DNA of 64,000 nucleotides from Nitrospirota bacterium (GTDB lineage: Bacteria > Nitrospirota > JACRHJ01), in NCBI GenBank assembly GCA_016212105.1, contig JACRHJ010000022.1, forward strand, positions 1 through 64,000, written 5' to 3'. Shown in pieces: positions 34,560 to 43,860 of the stretch. Below the pieces are notes generated by a model that worked only from the letters and a program-made list of their open reading frames with translations, had not been told where the DNA came from and searched no databases. How positions within the stretch are numbered: position 1 is the first letter of the stretch; the number at the start of each line of letters is the position of its first letter. The position numbers were made by a program, and so were the translations under genes.

Positions 34560-35683
34560 AGGTCGCGCTTGTATCAATACGCTTCGACACCAGGGGCGGC
34601 AGCGAGCGGCGGACATACCAGCTCGCCAGGGGGCTTATCGGCGCTGGGCATGAGGTCGAGATCTTCGCTGCGCACGTCTTGGACATGGACCTGGACGCGA
34701 AAGTCACAATAGTCCCGATGATGCACGGGCCGTCGTTCGTGAAGGTGATGAGCTTTACCAGGAACGTTGGGCGCGTACTCGGCGGACGCAAGGATATTGA
34801 CGTTATACACAACCAGATAAGGCCGTTCACGGAAGGCGTCGTAACTGTCGGCGGCGGATGCCACGCCGAGTACATGGAACGAACCGGGTCCGTCCTGGGC
34901 TACATAAACCCGCTCGACCGCGTCATCCTGAACATGGAGAAGTCTCGCTACACACCCGCCGGACGCGTTACTGTGATTACAAACTCCGAACTTGCCCGGC
35001 AGGGGATACTCAGGCATTACCCCATCCCTCCGGAGCGTGTGCATGTGGCATACAATGGGGTTGATACAGATAAGTTCCACCCGGCTAAGGTCTCCGCGAC
35101 ACGGGCGGTTGTACGCGCGAGGCACGGCCTCGGCGATGGACCGGTAGCGTTATTTGTCGGCGCGGGGTTCAGGAGGAAGGGCTTGGAAACCGTTATAAAG
35201 GCGGTGGCGGTCGCGGCAGGGATGGCTAACGATATTAAGCATATAAAACTCCTCGTGGTCGGCAAGGACGAGCCGGGGCCGTTCATGAGGCTCGCCGAAA
35301 AGCTCGGCGTGGGAGACAGGGTCATTTTCGCCGGACCTACAAACAGGCCGGAGGAATACTACGGTGCGTGCGATATATTCACGCTGCCGACCGTGTACGA
35401 CCCGTTCTCTAACGCGACTATCGAGGCGATGGCCTGCGGCATGCCGGTAATCACGTCACGGGACAACGGCGTCTCCGAGGTAATAGAGGACGGCGAGAGC
35501 GGGTACCTGCTCCGGAAGCACGACGACCATGTCGGACTCGCGTCGTCTCTTGCGTACCTCGCATGCGAGAAGGCAAGGCGCGCGGCCGGCGCGCAGGCGC
35601 GGCTCGCGGCCGAGTCGCTCACTTGGGAGAAGACGCTGGCAAAGACGCTGGAGGTGTACAGGCTGCACACTGGAGTTTCATAA
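34556..35683 (+). CDS. GT4-family glycosyltransferase
   Basis: GT-B glycosyltransferase (375 aa) with the N-terminal VALVSIRFDTRGGSERRTYQ and the acceptor-side NNQIRPFTE-like region. The donor site is DPFSNATIEAMACGMP (Asp in place of the first Glu, E retained seven residues on), as in RfaG-type enzymes. ATG 34556 overlaps the upstream stop; a much longer upstream frame is out-of-frame methyltransferase sequence. The stop TAA (35681-35683) lies within a dispersed repeat. An RfaG-like core hexose transferase is possible. Confidence 0.88.
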   Translation: MKVALVSIRFDTRGGSERRTYQLARGLIGAGHEVEIFAAHVLDMDLDAKVTIVPMMHGPSFVKVMSFTRNVGRVLGGRKDIDVIHNQIRPFTEGVVTVGGGCHAEYMERTGSVLGYINPLDRVILNMEKSRYTPAGRVTVITNSELARQGILRHYPIPPERVHVAYNGVDTDKFHPAKVSATRAVVRARHGLGDGPVALFVGAGFRRKGLETVIKAVAVAAGMANDIKHIKLLVVGKDEPGPFMRLAEKLGVGDRVIFAGPTNRPEEYYGACDIFTLPTVYDPFSNATIEAMACGMPVITSRDNGVSEVIEDGESGYLLRKHDDHVGLASSLAYLACEKARRAAGAQARLAAESLTWEKTLAKTLEVYRLHTGVS

Positions 35684-35710
35684 CGCCCCCCGGCCCCCTC
35701 TTATCTTAAG
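35677..35710. repeat. C-rich repeat containing the stop of the upstream gene
   Basis: TTCATAACGCCCCCCGGCCC plus CCTCTTATCTTAAG is identical over 34 bases to 55780-55813. A related form is at 48913-48960. Here the TAA inside it ends the glycosyltransferase gene. Confidence 0.75.
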
Positions 35711-35770
35711 ATGGGAGATAGTGGAAGGGGCCTATTAAGGCATTGATTTGCAACGTTAACTGGGTTTGCC

Positions 35771-36388
35771 GTGAATAAACTCGTTATAATCGGCGGCGGG
35801 GGGCATGCCTCCGTCCTGCTGTCTCTTATAAGGTCGCACGGCGCGTACGAGATCGCCGGGATAATAGATGACGGGCTGGATAAAGGAGCCGAAAGGCACG
35901 GCCTTGCCGTCCTGGGCGGTGAGGAAATGCTGCCCGGCCTCCTCGCCGAAGGCGTCACGCATGCCTGCATAGGTATAGGCAGTATCAGTGTGCGCGCCTC
36001 ACTTTTCGGCAGGCTCAAGGTTATGGGATACAAAATCCCCGCGCTTGTCCATACGTCGGCAGTCGTTGCCGTAGGCGCGAGCCTAAACGAGGGTGTACAG
36101 GTCATGGCCGGCTGCATCTTACAGCCGGGCGTCGCAGTCGGAGTGAATACCATAATTAATACAGGCGCGGTAATAGACCACGACTGCGTGATAGGCGCGC
36201 ATGCGCACATCGGCCCCGGAGCGGTGCTTGCGGGAAGGTCTTCGGTCGGCGACGGCAGTATCGTCGGTGCCGGAGCGGCGCTCGCTAGCGGGACAAGGGT
36301 AGGGGCCGGAGCCTTCGTGGGCGTGGGCACTTCCGTGATTGGCGACGTGCCTGACGGCGCACGGCATGAACGCGGCCCGACGGGCTGA
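35771..36388 (+). CDS. NeuD/PglD-family sugar O- or N-acyltransferase
   Basis: Acyltransferase of 205 aa. The N-terminal Rossmann-like domain (IIGGGGHASVLL) is followed by a left-handed beta-helix, the NeuD/PglD architecture that acetylates amino sugars or nonulosonic acids. The expected end (GNPAR-like) is missing: the last residues ARHERGPTG appear unrelated, while a shifted frame just there reads MNAARRAD, closer to the family. A small frameshift near 36360 is possible. The start is GTG 35771. It stands at the head of the pseudaminate-type cassette. Confidence 0.8.
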   Translation: MNKLVIIGGGGHASVLLSLIRSHGAYEIAGIIDDGLDKGAERHGLAVLGGEEMLPGLLAEGVTHACIGIGSISVRASLFGRLKVMGYKIPALVHTSAVVAVGASLNEGVQVMAGCILQPGVAVGVNTIINTGAVIDHDCVIGAHAHIGPGAVLAGRSSVGDGSIVGAGAALASGTRVGAGAFVGVGTSVIGDVPDGARHERGPTG

Positions 36389-36420
36389 TTTAGCTGTAGT
36401 TTATATACGGGAGCGGATGA

Positions 36421-38316
36421 ATGGCCGGAGTCCCCGACATAAGCGGCATAGCCGGGCGGGTCATGGCTGCCCTTGCCGCATCACCGGGTAACGGTACTGT
36501 ACTAGCTTATGTGCACAGCCGTGAGGCGGCGGAGGTGTATAAAGAGCTTCTGACGGCTCTGAGCGCCGCTGGCGTCAGGCCCGTCGTGATGTCACCGGAC
36601 GAGGGGCTCCTGAAGAAGGAGTCTATCGAGGGCTCGGTTGTTACCTTAGAAAGCAGGCGCTGGGCGGACGCCATCGCAGGATTCCTGGACCGGTTCACAG
36701 AGTCATACAGGACTTGGTATATCGTCGACGGCTGCGACCCGACCGTGGCAGATGGATACTCGATTGGGTATATATACGAGCAGGAGGCGTTCGGGATATT
36801 CAGGAACGCCGCGCTCCGGCTGGAGAACCTGCGTGACTGCGTGGATCGCGCGCGCCCGGGGGTGGTTGTCACATTCTTCCCGGAGGAGGCTGCTGGTCTC
36901 GGCGGGTTTCTGTCCGGAGGCGACGGCCTGGGACAGGGCACGGCTCATATTAATGTGCCCGTCCGTAAGAAAACCGGCCGCCTGAAGGTCATGGAGCTGT
37001 CGCTGAGGCTCGGGTTTCCCGGTTGGGCGTACCGGTTCGCTACGGACCTGATGAAGAGTGTGAAGGCCGGGACGCGTTACAGGAATCAAGCCGGTACTGT
37101 CGGACAATACCTGTTCTTTTACGCCGGAGGCACGGTATCGAGCCTCGACAGCATATCCGGCGTCGCGGGCGCGGTAAGGGGGCGTGGCGTAATAAACCTC
37201 GCGGCGGGCGATAAGACAAAATCCGAGCTTGCAAAGCGCGGCATCGACGCACTGACGTACGGCGACATATACGGATGGTATACACCGGCGCGGGTGCTGA
37301 TAAAGCGCAAGCCGCTGATGGACAACATAAAGACGTTGTTCGAGAGGCTCACGTCGTCGCCGTCCTTCGACTACAACGGCGTGAGCCTCTTCCCGTTTGT
37401 CAGGGACGAGCTGGAGCGGCTCCTGATAAAGGGCCTCCACAACACGCTGGCCCGGACGGCCGCGCTCGGACGGCTTACCGGTATAACGGATGTAAAGGCG
37501 CTCCTGATAGCGAGCAGCATGCACCCGGAGCCGCGCGAGGCGCTCCTTTTCTGCAAGTCGCATGGCATACCGGCCGCCGAGGTCTTCCACGGCATGGTCA
37601 GCTACAAGCCTATATTCGGCCCGTTCCTCGCGGACAGGATAGCGGTATGGGGCGAGGGGATGCGGGAATGGTTCCTTGAGCACGGGACGGATGATAAGAA
37701 GCTCGTCACGACCGGCCAGCCGAGGTACGACGGGATACTCGAACACCTGAAGAACGCCGATACAATCAAGGCGGAACTCGGTATTCCAGCCGGCAAGAAG
37801 GTGGTCATGTACGCCGCGACCGGGTACGAGGGCGAGACCGGGACGGTCGGGATGGCGCTTTCAGCCATGCGGGGCAGGGAAGACGCGGTTTTCGTGATAA
37901 AACCGCACCCCGTGGAGGACCCGGCCATATACGACAGGCTGCTGAGAGACATGGATTTCCCCTGCGCGCTTGTCGCGAAAGGGAAAAACATCTTTGATAT
38001 GCTTGCCATATGTGATACAGTTCTACTGACGTTTTCAACCGTCGGGCTGGAGGCGGTACTTATGGGCAAACTGCTCGTCGTGCTGTCCTCCAACAGGCAC
38101 TGGGGCGGCGACAACTATATAGAACAAGGCGTCGCGGTGCTGGCTGAGACCGCGCCCGAGGTCAGGAAGGCCGTGGACGGGCTGCTTGACGGCTCTCCGG
38201 AGTACGGCTACCTTAAAGACAACCGGGAGCGGTTCATACACAGGTACAACTATAAACACGACGGCAGGGCCCGCGAGCGTGTGGCCGCCGTCCTGGACGA
38301 ACTAAGTGGAAGGTAA
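36421..38316 (+). CDS. Large GT-B-like surface-glycan protein, function unknown
   Basis: 631 aa; I do not recognise a named family. The C-terminal half looks like a GT-B donor domain as in CDP-glycerol glycerophosphotransferases and UDP-GlcNAc-2-epimerase-like proteins: VVMYAATGYEGE, FVIKPHPVEDP and LLTFSTVGLEAVLMGKLLVV. The HP and ST pairs recall the CMP-binding motifs of bacterial sialyl- and Kdo-transferases. The N-terminal half (about 1-330) has no clear match. It lies directly before pseB (1 base) and so may transfer or release the nonulosonic acid. It could also replace the missing PseG. All of this is inference. Confidence 0.5.
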   Translation: MAGVPDISGIAGRVMAALAASPGNGTVLAYVHSREAAEVYKELLTALSAAGVRPVVMSPDEGLLKKESIEGSVVTLESRRWADAIAGFLDRFTESYRTWYIVDGCDPTVADGYSIGYIYEQEAFGIFRNAALRLENLRDCVDRARPGVVVTFFPEEAAGLGGFLSGGDGLGQGTAHINVPVRKKTGRLKVMELSLRLGFPGWAYRFATDLMKSVKAGTRYRNQAGTVGQYLFFYAGGTVSSLDSISGVAGAVRGRGVINLAAGDKTKSELAKRGIDALTYGDIYGWYTPARVLIKRKPLMDNIKTLFERLTSSPSFDYNGVSLFPFVRDELERLLIKGLHNTLARTAALGRLTGITDVKALLIASSMHPEPREALLFCKSHGIPAAEVFHGMVSYKPIFGPFLADRIAVWGEGMREWFLEHGTDDKKLVTTGQPRYDGILEHLKNADTIKAELGIPAGKKVVMYAATGYEGETGTVGMALSAMRGREDAVFVIKPHPVEDPAIYDRLLRDMDFPCALVAKGKNIFDMLAICDTVLLTFSTVGLEAVLMGKLLVVLSSNRHWGGDNYIEQGVAVLAETAPEVRKAVDGLLDGSPEYGYLKDNRERFIHRYNYKHDGRARERVAAVLDELSGR

Positions 38317-38317
38317 A

Positions 38318-39286
38318 ATGGACTGGAACAATTTAAGCGTGCTCGTTACCGGCGGGACCGGGTCGTTCGGCAAGAAGTTCACCGAGATGATGCTGAACAG
38401 GTACCGCCCAAGGAAACTCATAATATTCAGCCGCGACGAGCTGAAACAGTTCGAGATGGCGCAGGAGTTCAACGACGACCGGCTAAGGTACTTCATCGGC
38501 GACGTCCGGGACAAGGACCGCCTTCACAGGGCCTTCCGGGGTGTGGACGTGGTCATCCACGCGGCCGCGCTCAAGCAGGTGCCTGCGGCGGAGTACAACC
38601 CGTTCGAGGCGGTGAAGACGAACATACTCGGCGCGCAGAACATCATCGACGTAGCCATCGACCAAAAGGTGAAGAAGGTCATAGCGCTTTCTACCGACAA
38701 GGCGTCGAACCCGATTAACCTGTACGGGGCTACGAAACTCTGCTCGGACAAGCTTTTCGTAGCGGGCAACTCCTATTCCGGGCAAGGGGGGACGCGTTTT
38801 TCCGTCGTCAGGTACGGGAACGTAATCGGGAGCCGGGGCTCTGTCATACCGTTCTTCAAGCAGAAGATGGCGACCGGCAGGCTCCCCATCACCGACCCGA
38901 GGATGACCAGGTTCTGGATCACGCTTGAACAGGGCGTCGAGTTTGTGATAAAATGCCTCGATATGACGAGCGGCGGTGAGACGTTCATACCCAAGATACC
39001 GAGCATGAACATCATGGACCTCGCAAAGGCGGTATGCCCGGACTGCGTCTGCGAGACCATAGGCATAAGGCCCGGAGAAAAACTCCACGAGGTCATGATA
39101 ACCGAGGACGACTCGCGGCACACGATCGAGTACGACGGCATGTATGTCATACAGCCCGACTTCCACTGGTGGACCCGCGACACCCTCGACGGCGGCAGGC
39201 CGGTGCCCGACGGCTTCAGGTATTCGAGCGACAACAACGATGTCTGGATGACGGTGGAAGAGCTCCGTAAACACACGAAGGACTGA
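38318..39286 (+). CDS. pseB: UDP-GlcNAc 4,6-dehydratase (inverting) PseB
   Basis: Short-chain dehydratase (322 aa) of the PseB/FlaA1 family, first step of pseudaminic acid synthesis. It shows TGGTGSFG, STDKASNPINLYGATK (catalytic Asp, Lys, Tyr and Lys together) and RYGNVIGSRGSVIP. The long C-terminal DDSRHTIEYDGMYVI is typical. ATG 38318 follows GGAAGG and sits one base after the preceding stop; a GTG at 38306 is less likely. The ATG of pseC overlaps its stop. Confidence 0.94.
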   Translation: MDWNNLSVLVTGGTGSFGKKFTEMMLNRYRPRKLIIFSRDELKQFEMAQEFNDDRLRYFIGDVRDKDRLHRAFRGVDVVIHAAALKQVPAAEYNPFEAVKTNILGAQNIIDVAIDQKVKKVIALSTDKASNPINLYGATKLCSDKLFVAGNSYSGQGGTRFSVVRYGNVIGSRGSVIPFFKQKMATGRLPITDPRMTRFWITLEQGVEFVIKCLDMTSGGETFIPKIPSMNIMDLAKAVCPDCVCETIGIRPGEKLHEVMITEDDSRHTIEYDGMYVIQPDFHWWTRDTLDGGRPVPDGFRYSSDNNDVWMTVEELRKHTKD

Positions 39287-40470
39287 TGGCTGGCCTGGAA
39301 AATATAATCCCCTACGGGAGGCAGTGGGTGACCCCGGACGACATATCCGAGGTAATGGCCGCGCTCGCCTCCGACTGGCTCACACAGGGGCCGAGGGTCG
39401 CCGAGTTCGAGGACTCACTCGCATCCTACTGCGGCGCGAAATATGCCGTTGCAGTATCAAACGGCACTGCCGCGCTCCACCTTGCCTGCCTTGCGCTGGA
39501 GCTGGACAAGGGCGCGGACGTCGTAACATCACCCAACACGTTCCTTGCCAGCGCCAACTGCGCGCTCTACTCCGGACTCCACCCGCGCTTCGCCGACCTC
39601 GACCCGGACACGTGCAATATCGACCCGGCCAGGCTCGAAGAGGCTCTCAAGAATAAAAAGAAGAAGGTTAAAGCCGTAATCCCGGTGCATTTCGGTGGGA
39701 ACCCCTGCGACATGTTGGCCATATCGGCCATAGCCAGGGAGCACGGAGCCCATGTCATAGAGGACGCGTGTCATGCGCTCGGGGCTGGCACGAAGAAGCG
39801 GGGCGGCGGCCTCGACCGGACAGGCTCGTGCAAATACTCGGACATGACCGTGTTCAGCTTCCACCCGGTGAAGCACATCACCACCGGCGAGGGCGGGGCG
39901 GTGCTTACGAACAGCAGGAAGCTGTACGACAGGCTTAACATACTCCGGAACCACGGGATGACGCGCGACCCGAAGCGGATGACCCGAAACCCCGGCCCCT
40001 GGTACTACGAGATGGTGGAGCTTGGCTACAACTACCGGATAACCGACCTACAGTGCGCACTCGGGACTTCGCAGATGAAGAGGCTTGATGACTTCGTAGC
40101 GAGACGGCGTGAGATAGCCGCACGCTACGACAATGCGTTCAAGGACATGGAGTTCGTCAGGCCGCTTGCAGAGAGCCCCTGGTCGTTCTCCTCATATCAT
40201 CTATACGTTCTCAGAGCAGACTTCAAGAGCCTGAAAAAATCCCGCAAGAAGGTAATAGCGGAGCTGCTGGAGCTCGGCGTCAGGACACAGGTGCATTACA
40301 TACCGGTACACCTGCAGCCCTACTACATTCGGGAGTTCGGGTACAGGCCGGGCGACTTCCCCGTGGCGGAGGCGTATTATGAGTCCGCGCTCAGCATCCC
40401 GATGTTCCCGATGATGGCCGGGAAGGACGTCGGACGGGTTATAGCCGCGGTGAGAAGCGTACTGGCATAG
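39286..40470 (+). CDS. pseC: UDP-4-amino-4,6-dideoxy-N-acetyl-beta-L-altrosamine transaminase PseC
   Basis: DegT-family aminotransferase (394 aa) that aminates C4 of the PseB product. The PLP lysine is in SFHPVKHITTGEGG, the ring-binding Asp in IEDACHALG, and SNGTAALHLA holds the phosphate. HPVKHITTGEGG is the form seen in PseC proteins. The start overlaps the pseB stop by one base (TGATG). Confidence 0.94.
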   Translation: MAGLENIIPYGRQWVTPDDISEVMAALASDWLTQGPRVAEFEDSLASYCGAKYAVAVSNGTAALHLACLALELDKGADVVTSPNTFLASANCALYSGLHPRFADLDPDTCNIDPARLEEALKNKKKKVKAVIPVHFGGNPCDMLAISAIAREHGAHVIEDACHALGAGTKKRGGGLDRTGSCKYSDMTVFSFHPVKHITTGEGGAVLTNSRKLYDRLNILRNHGMTRDPKRMTRNPGPWYYEMVELGYNYRITDLQCALGTSQMKRLDDFVARRREIAARYDNAFKDMEFVRPLAESPWSFSSYHLYVLRADFKSLKKSRKKVIAELLELGVRTQVHYIPVHLQPYYIREFGYRPGDFPVAEAYYESALSIPMFPMMAGKDVGRVIAAVRSVLA

Positions 40471-40494
40471 CCTTATTACCTGGAGACGACTAAG

Positions 40495-41376
40495 ATGAGC
40501 TATGGCAAGAAACTGCATCCCCTGGGCTTCTGGCAGGTGGACCCGATGCCTACGGAAAAGGAGCTTGAAAAATATTACCGGGAGGCGTATTTCCAGGTCT
40601 GTGAGCGTGGGGCATATTCCCCGGACTATACCGCTGACGAGCTTGAATCCTTTGCGAATACAGCAAGGGTCACCGAGCATATACGTAATTCCCTTTACGG
40701 CAATGCGAGGGGGGGCTTTCTCGACGTCGGGTGCGGTGAGGGTTACTTCGCGGCCTATATGCATGAACTTGGCTGGGATTTAGACCTGGTGGACTTCTCG
40801 TCATGGGCCATAGAGAACCACCATCCGTCTCTCCTCGGTTATTTCAGGCAGGGTAACATATACGACCTGCTTCGGGATTCGGTCTCGTCCGGGAACACAT
40901 ACGGCCTGATAAACGTAGCGAACGTTCTCGAACACGTCCGGGACCCGCTCGGTTTGCTCGACCTGATAAGAGGCCTCATGGACCGGGGATCGCTGCTCAG
41001 GGTACGCGTCCCTAACGACTACAGCGGGTTTCAGGCGTTTCTTCTGAAAAAAGGTTTCCTTGACGGCGAGACCTGGTTCACGCCGCCGGACCACCTGAAC
41101 TACTTTACATGTTCGTCACTGGAGAAGACCCTCGCTGACCGCGGTTTCGAAACGGTCAGGGTGCTTGTAGACTTTCCGGTGGAGACGTACCTTGTCAACC
41201 AGTTCTCCAACTACTGGGCGGACAGAAGCAGGGGGAAACAGGCGCATTATTCCAGGATAATGATAGAGAACTTCCTGGTAAACCAGGACATGGACAGCTA
41301 TATAGACTATATGGCCGCCGCGGCCAGGTGCGGTTTCGGGCGGGACACCACCGCGTTTGTCAGGCTGGCAGGGTGA
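40495..41376 (+). CDS. Class I SAM-dependent methyltransferase within the Pse cassette
   Basis: Methyltransferase of 293 aa. It begins with HPLGFWQVDPMPTEKELEKYY, the zinc-less start common in glycan methyltransferases, and has motif I FLDVGCGEGYFA and NVLEHVRDP. It is located between pseC and the GNAT gene and overlaps the latter by 4 bases. It may methylate the nonulosonic acid or an intermediate; methylated forms of these sugars are known. No substrate evidence in the sequence. Confidence 0.8.
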   Translation: MSYGKKLHPLGFWQVDPMPTEKELEKYYREAYFQVCERGAYSPDYTADELESFANTARVTEHIRNSLYGNARGGFLDVGCGEGYFAAYMHELGWDLDLVDFSSWAIENHHPSLLGYFRQGNIYDLLRDSVSSGNTYGLINVANVLEHVRDPLGLLDLIRGLMDRGSLLRVRVPNDYSGFQAFLLKKGFLDGETWFTPPDHLNYFTCSSLEKTLADRGFETVRVLVDFPVETYLVNQFSNYWADRSRGKQAHYSRIMIENFLVNQDMDSYIDYMAAAARCGFGRDTTAFVRLAG

Positions 41377-41957
41377 GCTATTTGAAATACGCCTGCCTCG
41401 ATACCGACGTCTACTGCCTGGACGGATACAGCATAAGGTCCTTGCGAAGACAGGACATGGACTCGATAAGGGTCTGGCGCAACTCCCAGATGGAAGTCCT
41501 GAGACAGGGACGTCCACTGACGGAAGCAGACCAGGCCTCATACTACGAAAACGCAGTCCTGCCGTCCATGGTCCAGGAGCGCCCTGGCATGGTCCTGTTC
41601 AGCTACCTGCTTGACGGTTCCTGCATCGGCTACGGCGGGTTTACAAATATCCACTGGACGTCGCGCCGCGCCGAGTTATCGTTCCTGCTCGACACCTTCC
41701 GTGGCCGGGACACTGCGCTGTACACCAGGGAGTTCAGCGTATTCCTGGGCCTTATGAAGCTCGTCGCGTTCCGGGCTCTCGGGTTCAACAGGCTGTTCAC
41801 CGAAACCTACGACATCAGGCCCTGCCATGTCGCGGTGCTGGAAGACAGCGGTTTCAGGCTTGAAGGCAGGATGCTCCAGCACGAACTGATCGACGGCGCC
41901 TATGTCGACTCACTCATTCACGGTTACCTGAAAGAATATTATGATACTGAAGGATAA
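41373..41957 (+). CDS. pseH: GNAT acetyltransferase, PseH-like
   Basis: GNAT-fold protein (194 aa) in the PseH position. It shows SIRSLRRQDMDSIRVWRNS near the start and, late, FTETYDIRPCHVAVLEDSGF with LEGRMLQHELIDGAY, the RimJ/PseH pattern. PseH acetylates the 4-amino group made by PseC. The start is GTG 41373, overlapping the preceding stop; a TTG three codons later is an alternative. It overlaps the next gene by 17 bases. Identity as PseH rests on fold plus context; the acyl group may not be acetyl. Confidence 0.72.
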   Translation: MSYLKYACLDTDVYCLDGYSIRSLRRQDMDSIRVWRNSQMEVLRQGRPLTEADQASYYENAVLPSMVQERPGMVLFSYLLDGSCIGYGGFTNIHWTSRRAELSFLLDTFRGRDTALYTREFSVFLGLMKLVAFRALGFNRLFTETYDIRPCHVAVLEDSGFRLEGRMLQHELIDGAYVDSLIHGYLKEYYDTEG

Positions 41958-43860
41958 GAAAGTTTTCGTGAGCGGCGGTGCAGGCGTCATCGGAGACTAC
42001 CTCGTAAAAAGGCTCCACGACGAAGGCGCGGTCATGCTGGTCGGGGACCTGAAGCCGAGGCCGGCAGGATGGCCTTCGGATATACAGTACCGTCAGGGAG
42101 ACCTGAACTACATTACGCCGGATGAAATTGGCGCATTCGCGCCAGAGTACTTCTTCCACCTCGCTGCGACGTTCGAACGCTCTACCGAGACCTACGAGTT
42201 CTGGGACGAGAACCTGCGTCACAACGTCCTGCTGAGCCACCACCTTATGGGATGTCTGAAGGACTCCGGAAGCCTCCGGAGGGTGGTATTTGCGTCGAGC
42301 TACCTAATATACGACCAAAAGCTATATACCTTCGGCGGCCCGGCCGCACAGCCCGTATCGCTCAGGGAGGACTCCGCCATATATCCGAGGAACCTGACGG
42401 GAGCGGCCAAGCTTTCGCACGAGATCGAGCTAGATTTCCTGAACGAGTTCAGGGGTGGGGCGTTCAGTTCCATATGCGCGCGCATCTACAGGAGTTACGG
42501 CAAGGACTCCCGCGATATAATCTCAAGGTGGACAAGGGATCTGCTCAAGGGCGAGACGCTGACCGTCTATAACGAAGAAGGGCTGTTCGACTACATCTAC
42601 GCAGGGGACGTGGCCGAAGGGCTTGTCAGGCTCGCCAAGAGCGACATGACCGGCATCGTGAACCTTGGCACCGGGCGTGCGAGGAGGGTAAGCGAGGTAA
42701 TAGAGGTGCTGAGGAAACGTTTCCCGGAGATGAAGTCGGTAAAAGCCGCGCCCGACATACCGTTCGAGGCCTCCCAGGCGGACGTCGGGCTCCTCAGGCA
42801 GGTTACCGGCTGGTCTCCGGAGAGAAATATCGAGGACGCCATCCCCGAGATCATAGCATTCGAGGAGGAGAGGAACGGACAGACCGGCGCATCCGCCACA
42901 GCACTCAACGTCCTCGTCACGAGCGTATCGAAGAAGGTCCCGCTGTTAAAGTCGGTAAGGGACTCCATCACAAAGCTGGGAGTCCCCGGGAGGATTCACG
43001 GTGCTGACCTCGACCCCGTCTGCCTCGGCAGGTATTTCGTCGACTCCTTCTGGGAGATGCCGCGTCTGACCGAAATCGAGGCGTCTGACATAGTCGAGTA
43101 TTGCATGGAGAACGAAATAACCTGTATCATCCCGACCCGCGACGCCGAGCTGGCCTTTTTCGCCGCAGGCCTGGAGGTATTCAGGGAGGCGGGTATAAAC
43201 GTGATGGTGTCTCCTCCGTCCGCCGTCGCGACCTGCCTCGACAAGCTGCTTTTTCATGAAAGGCTCGCCGGTATGGGTTTTCCTGCCATAGATACGGCTG
43301 AAGACATTTGCCGTATCGGCTGCGAGTCATTCGTTGTCAAGGAGCGTTTTGGCGCTGGCTCGCGCGGTTTAGGGCTCAACCTCTCGGCGCGGGAGGCGTC
43401 GGCACACGCGTCTGAGCTGACCGAACCGATATTCCAGCCGTTCATTACCGGGCAGGAGATAAGCGTGGACCTGTATGTCGCAGCGGACGGCAAGGTAAAA
43501 GGCGTCATCGCCAGGACACGGGACCTTGTCGTGAACGGCGAGTCACAGGTGACCACTACTATAAGGGACGGGCGGATAGAGAAGATGTGCTGTGACATTG
43601 CGGAGGGTCTCGGCATCTACGGACACGCGGTGATGCAGGTGATCGTCTCTCCGGACGGCGGGGCTCATATAGTCGAGTGCAACTGCCGGTTCGGCGGGGC
43701 GTCGTCCCTCAGCGTGGCGGCCGGGCTCGACAGCTTCTACTGGTTCCTGCTGGAGTCGGCCGGGGCCGACATATCCGCTTATCCGTTCGCGCGTCCGCGG
43801 CAGGAGAAAAGGCAGGTCCGCTATCCGGCGGACTTGGTGCTGGATGGTACTGGTATTTGA
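41941..43860 (+). CDS. Fusion of an SDR/epimerase domain and an ATP-grasp domain
   Basis: 639 aa in two parts. Residues 1 to about 310 are an extended SDR fold: SGGAGVIG (11-18), FASSYLIYD (118-125) and a usual C-terminal half. However, the catalytic YxxxK is replaced by TGAAK, with T153 where Tyr is expected. From about 322 to 639 is a CarB/PylC-like ATP-grasp domain: FVVKERFGAGSRGLGL (464-479), GQEISVD (504-510) and VECNCRFGG (578-586) with the metal-binding Glu and Asn. ATP-grasp enzymes join a carboxylate to an amine or similar. It overlaps both neighbours (GNAT and HAD), inside the pse cassette. I know of no characterised protein with this pair of domains; aminoacylation of the sugar is a guess. 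Confidence 0.85.
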   Translation: MILKDKKVFVSGGAGVIGDYLVKRLHDEGAVMLVGDLKPRPAGWPSDIQYRQGDLNYITPDEIGAFAPEYFFHLAATFERSTETYEFWDENLRHNVLLSHHLMGCLKDSGSLRRVVFASSYLIYDQKLYTFGGPAAQPVSLREDSAIYPRNLTGAAKLSHEIELDFLNEFRGGAFSSICARIYRSYGKDSRDIISRWTRDLLKGETLTVYNEEGLFDYIYAGDVAEGLVRLAKSDMTGIVNLGTGRARRVSEVIEVLRKRFPEMKSVKAAPDIPFEASQADVGLLRQVTGWSPERNIEDAIPEIIAFEEERNGQTGASATALNVLVTSVSKKVPLLKSVRDSITKLGVPGRIHGADLDPVCLGRYFVDSFWEMPRLTEIEASDIVEYCMENEITCIIPTRDAELAFFAAGLEVFREAGINVMVSPPSAVATCLDKLLFHERLAGMGFPAIDTAEDICRIGCESFVVKERFGAGSRGLGLNLSAREASAHASELTEPIFQPFITGQEISVDLYVAADGKVKGVIARTRDLVVNGESQVTTTIRDGRIEKMCCDIAEGLGIYGHAVMQVIVSPDGGAHIVECNCRFGGASSLSVAAGLDSFYWFLLESAGADISAYPFARPRQEKRQVRYPADLVLDGTGI

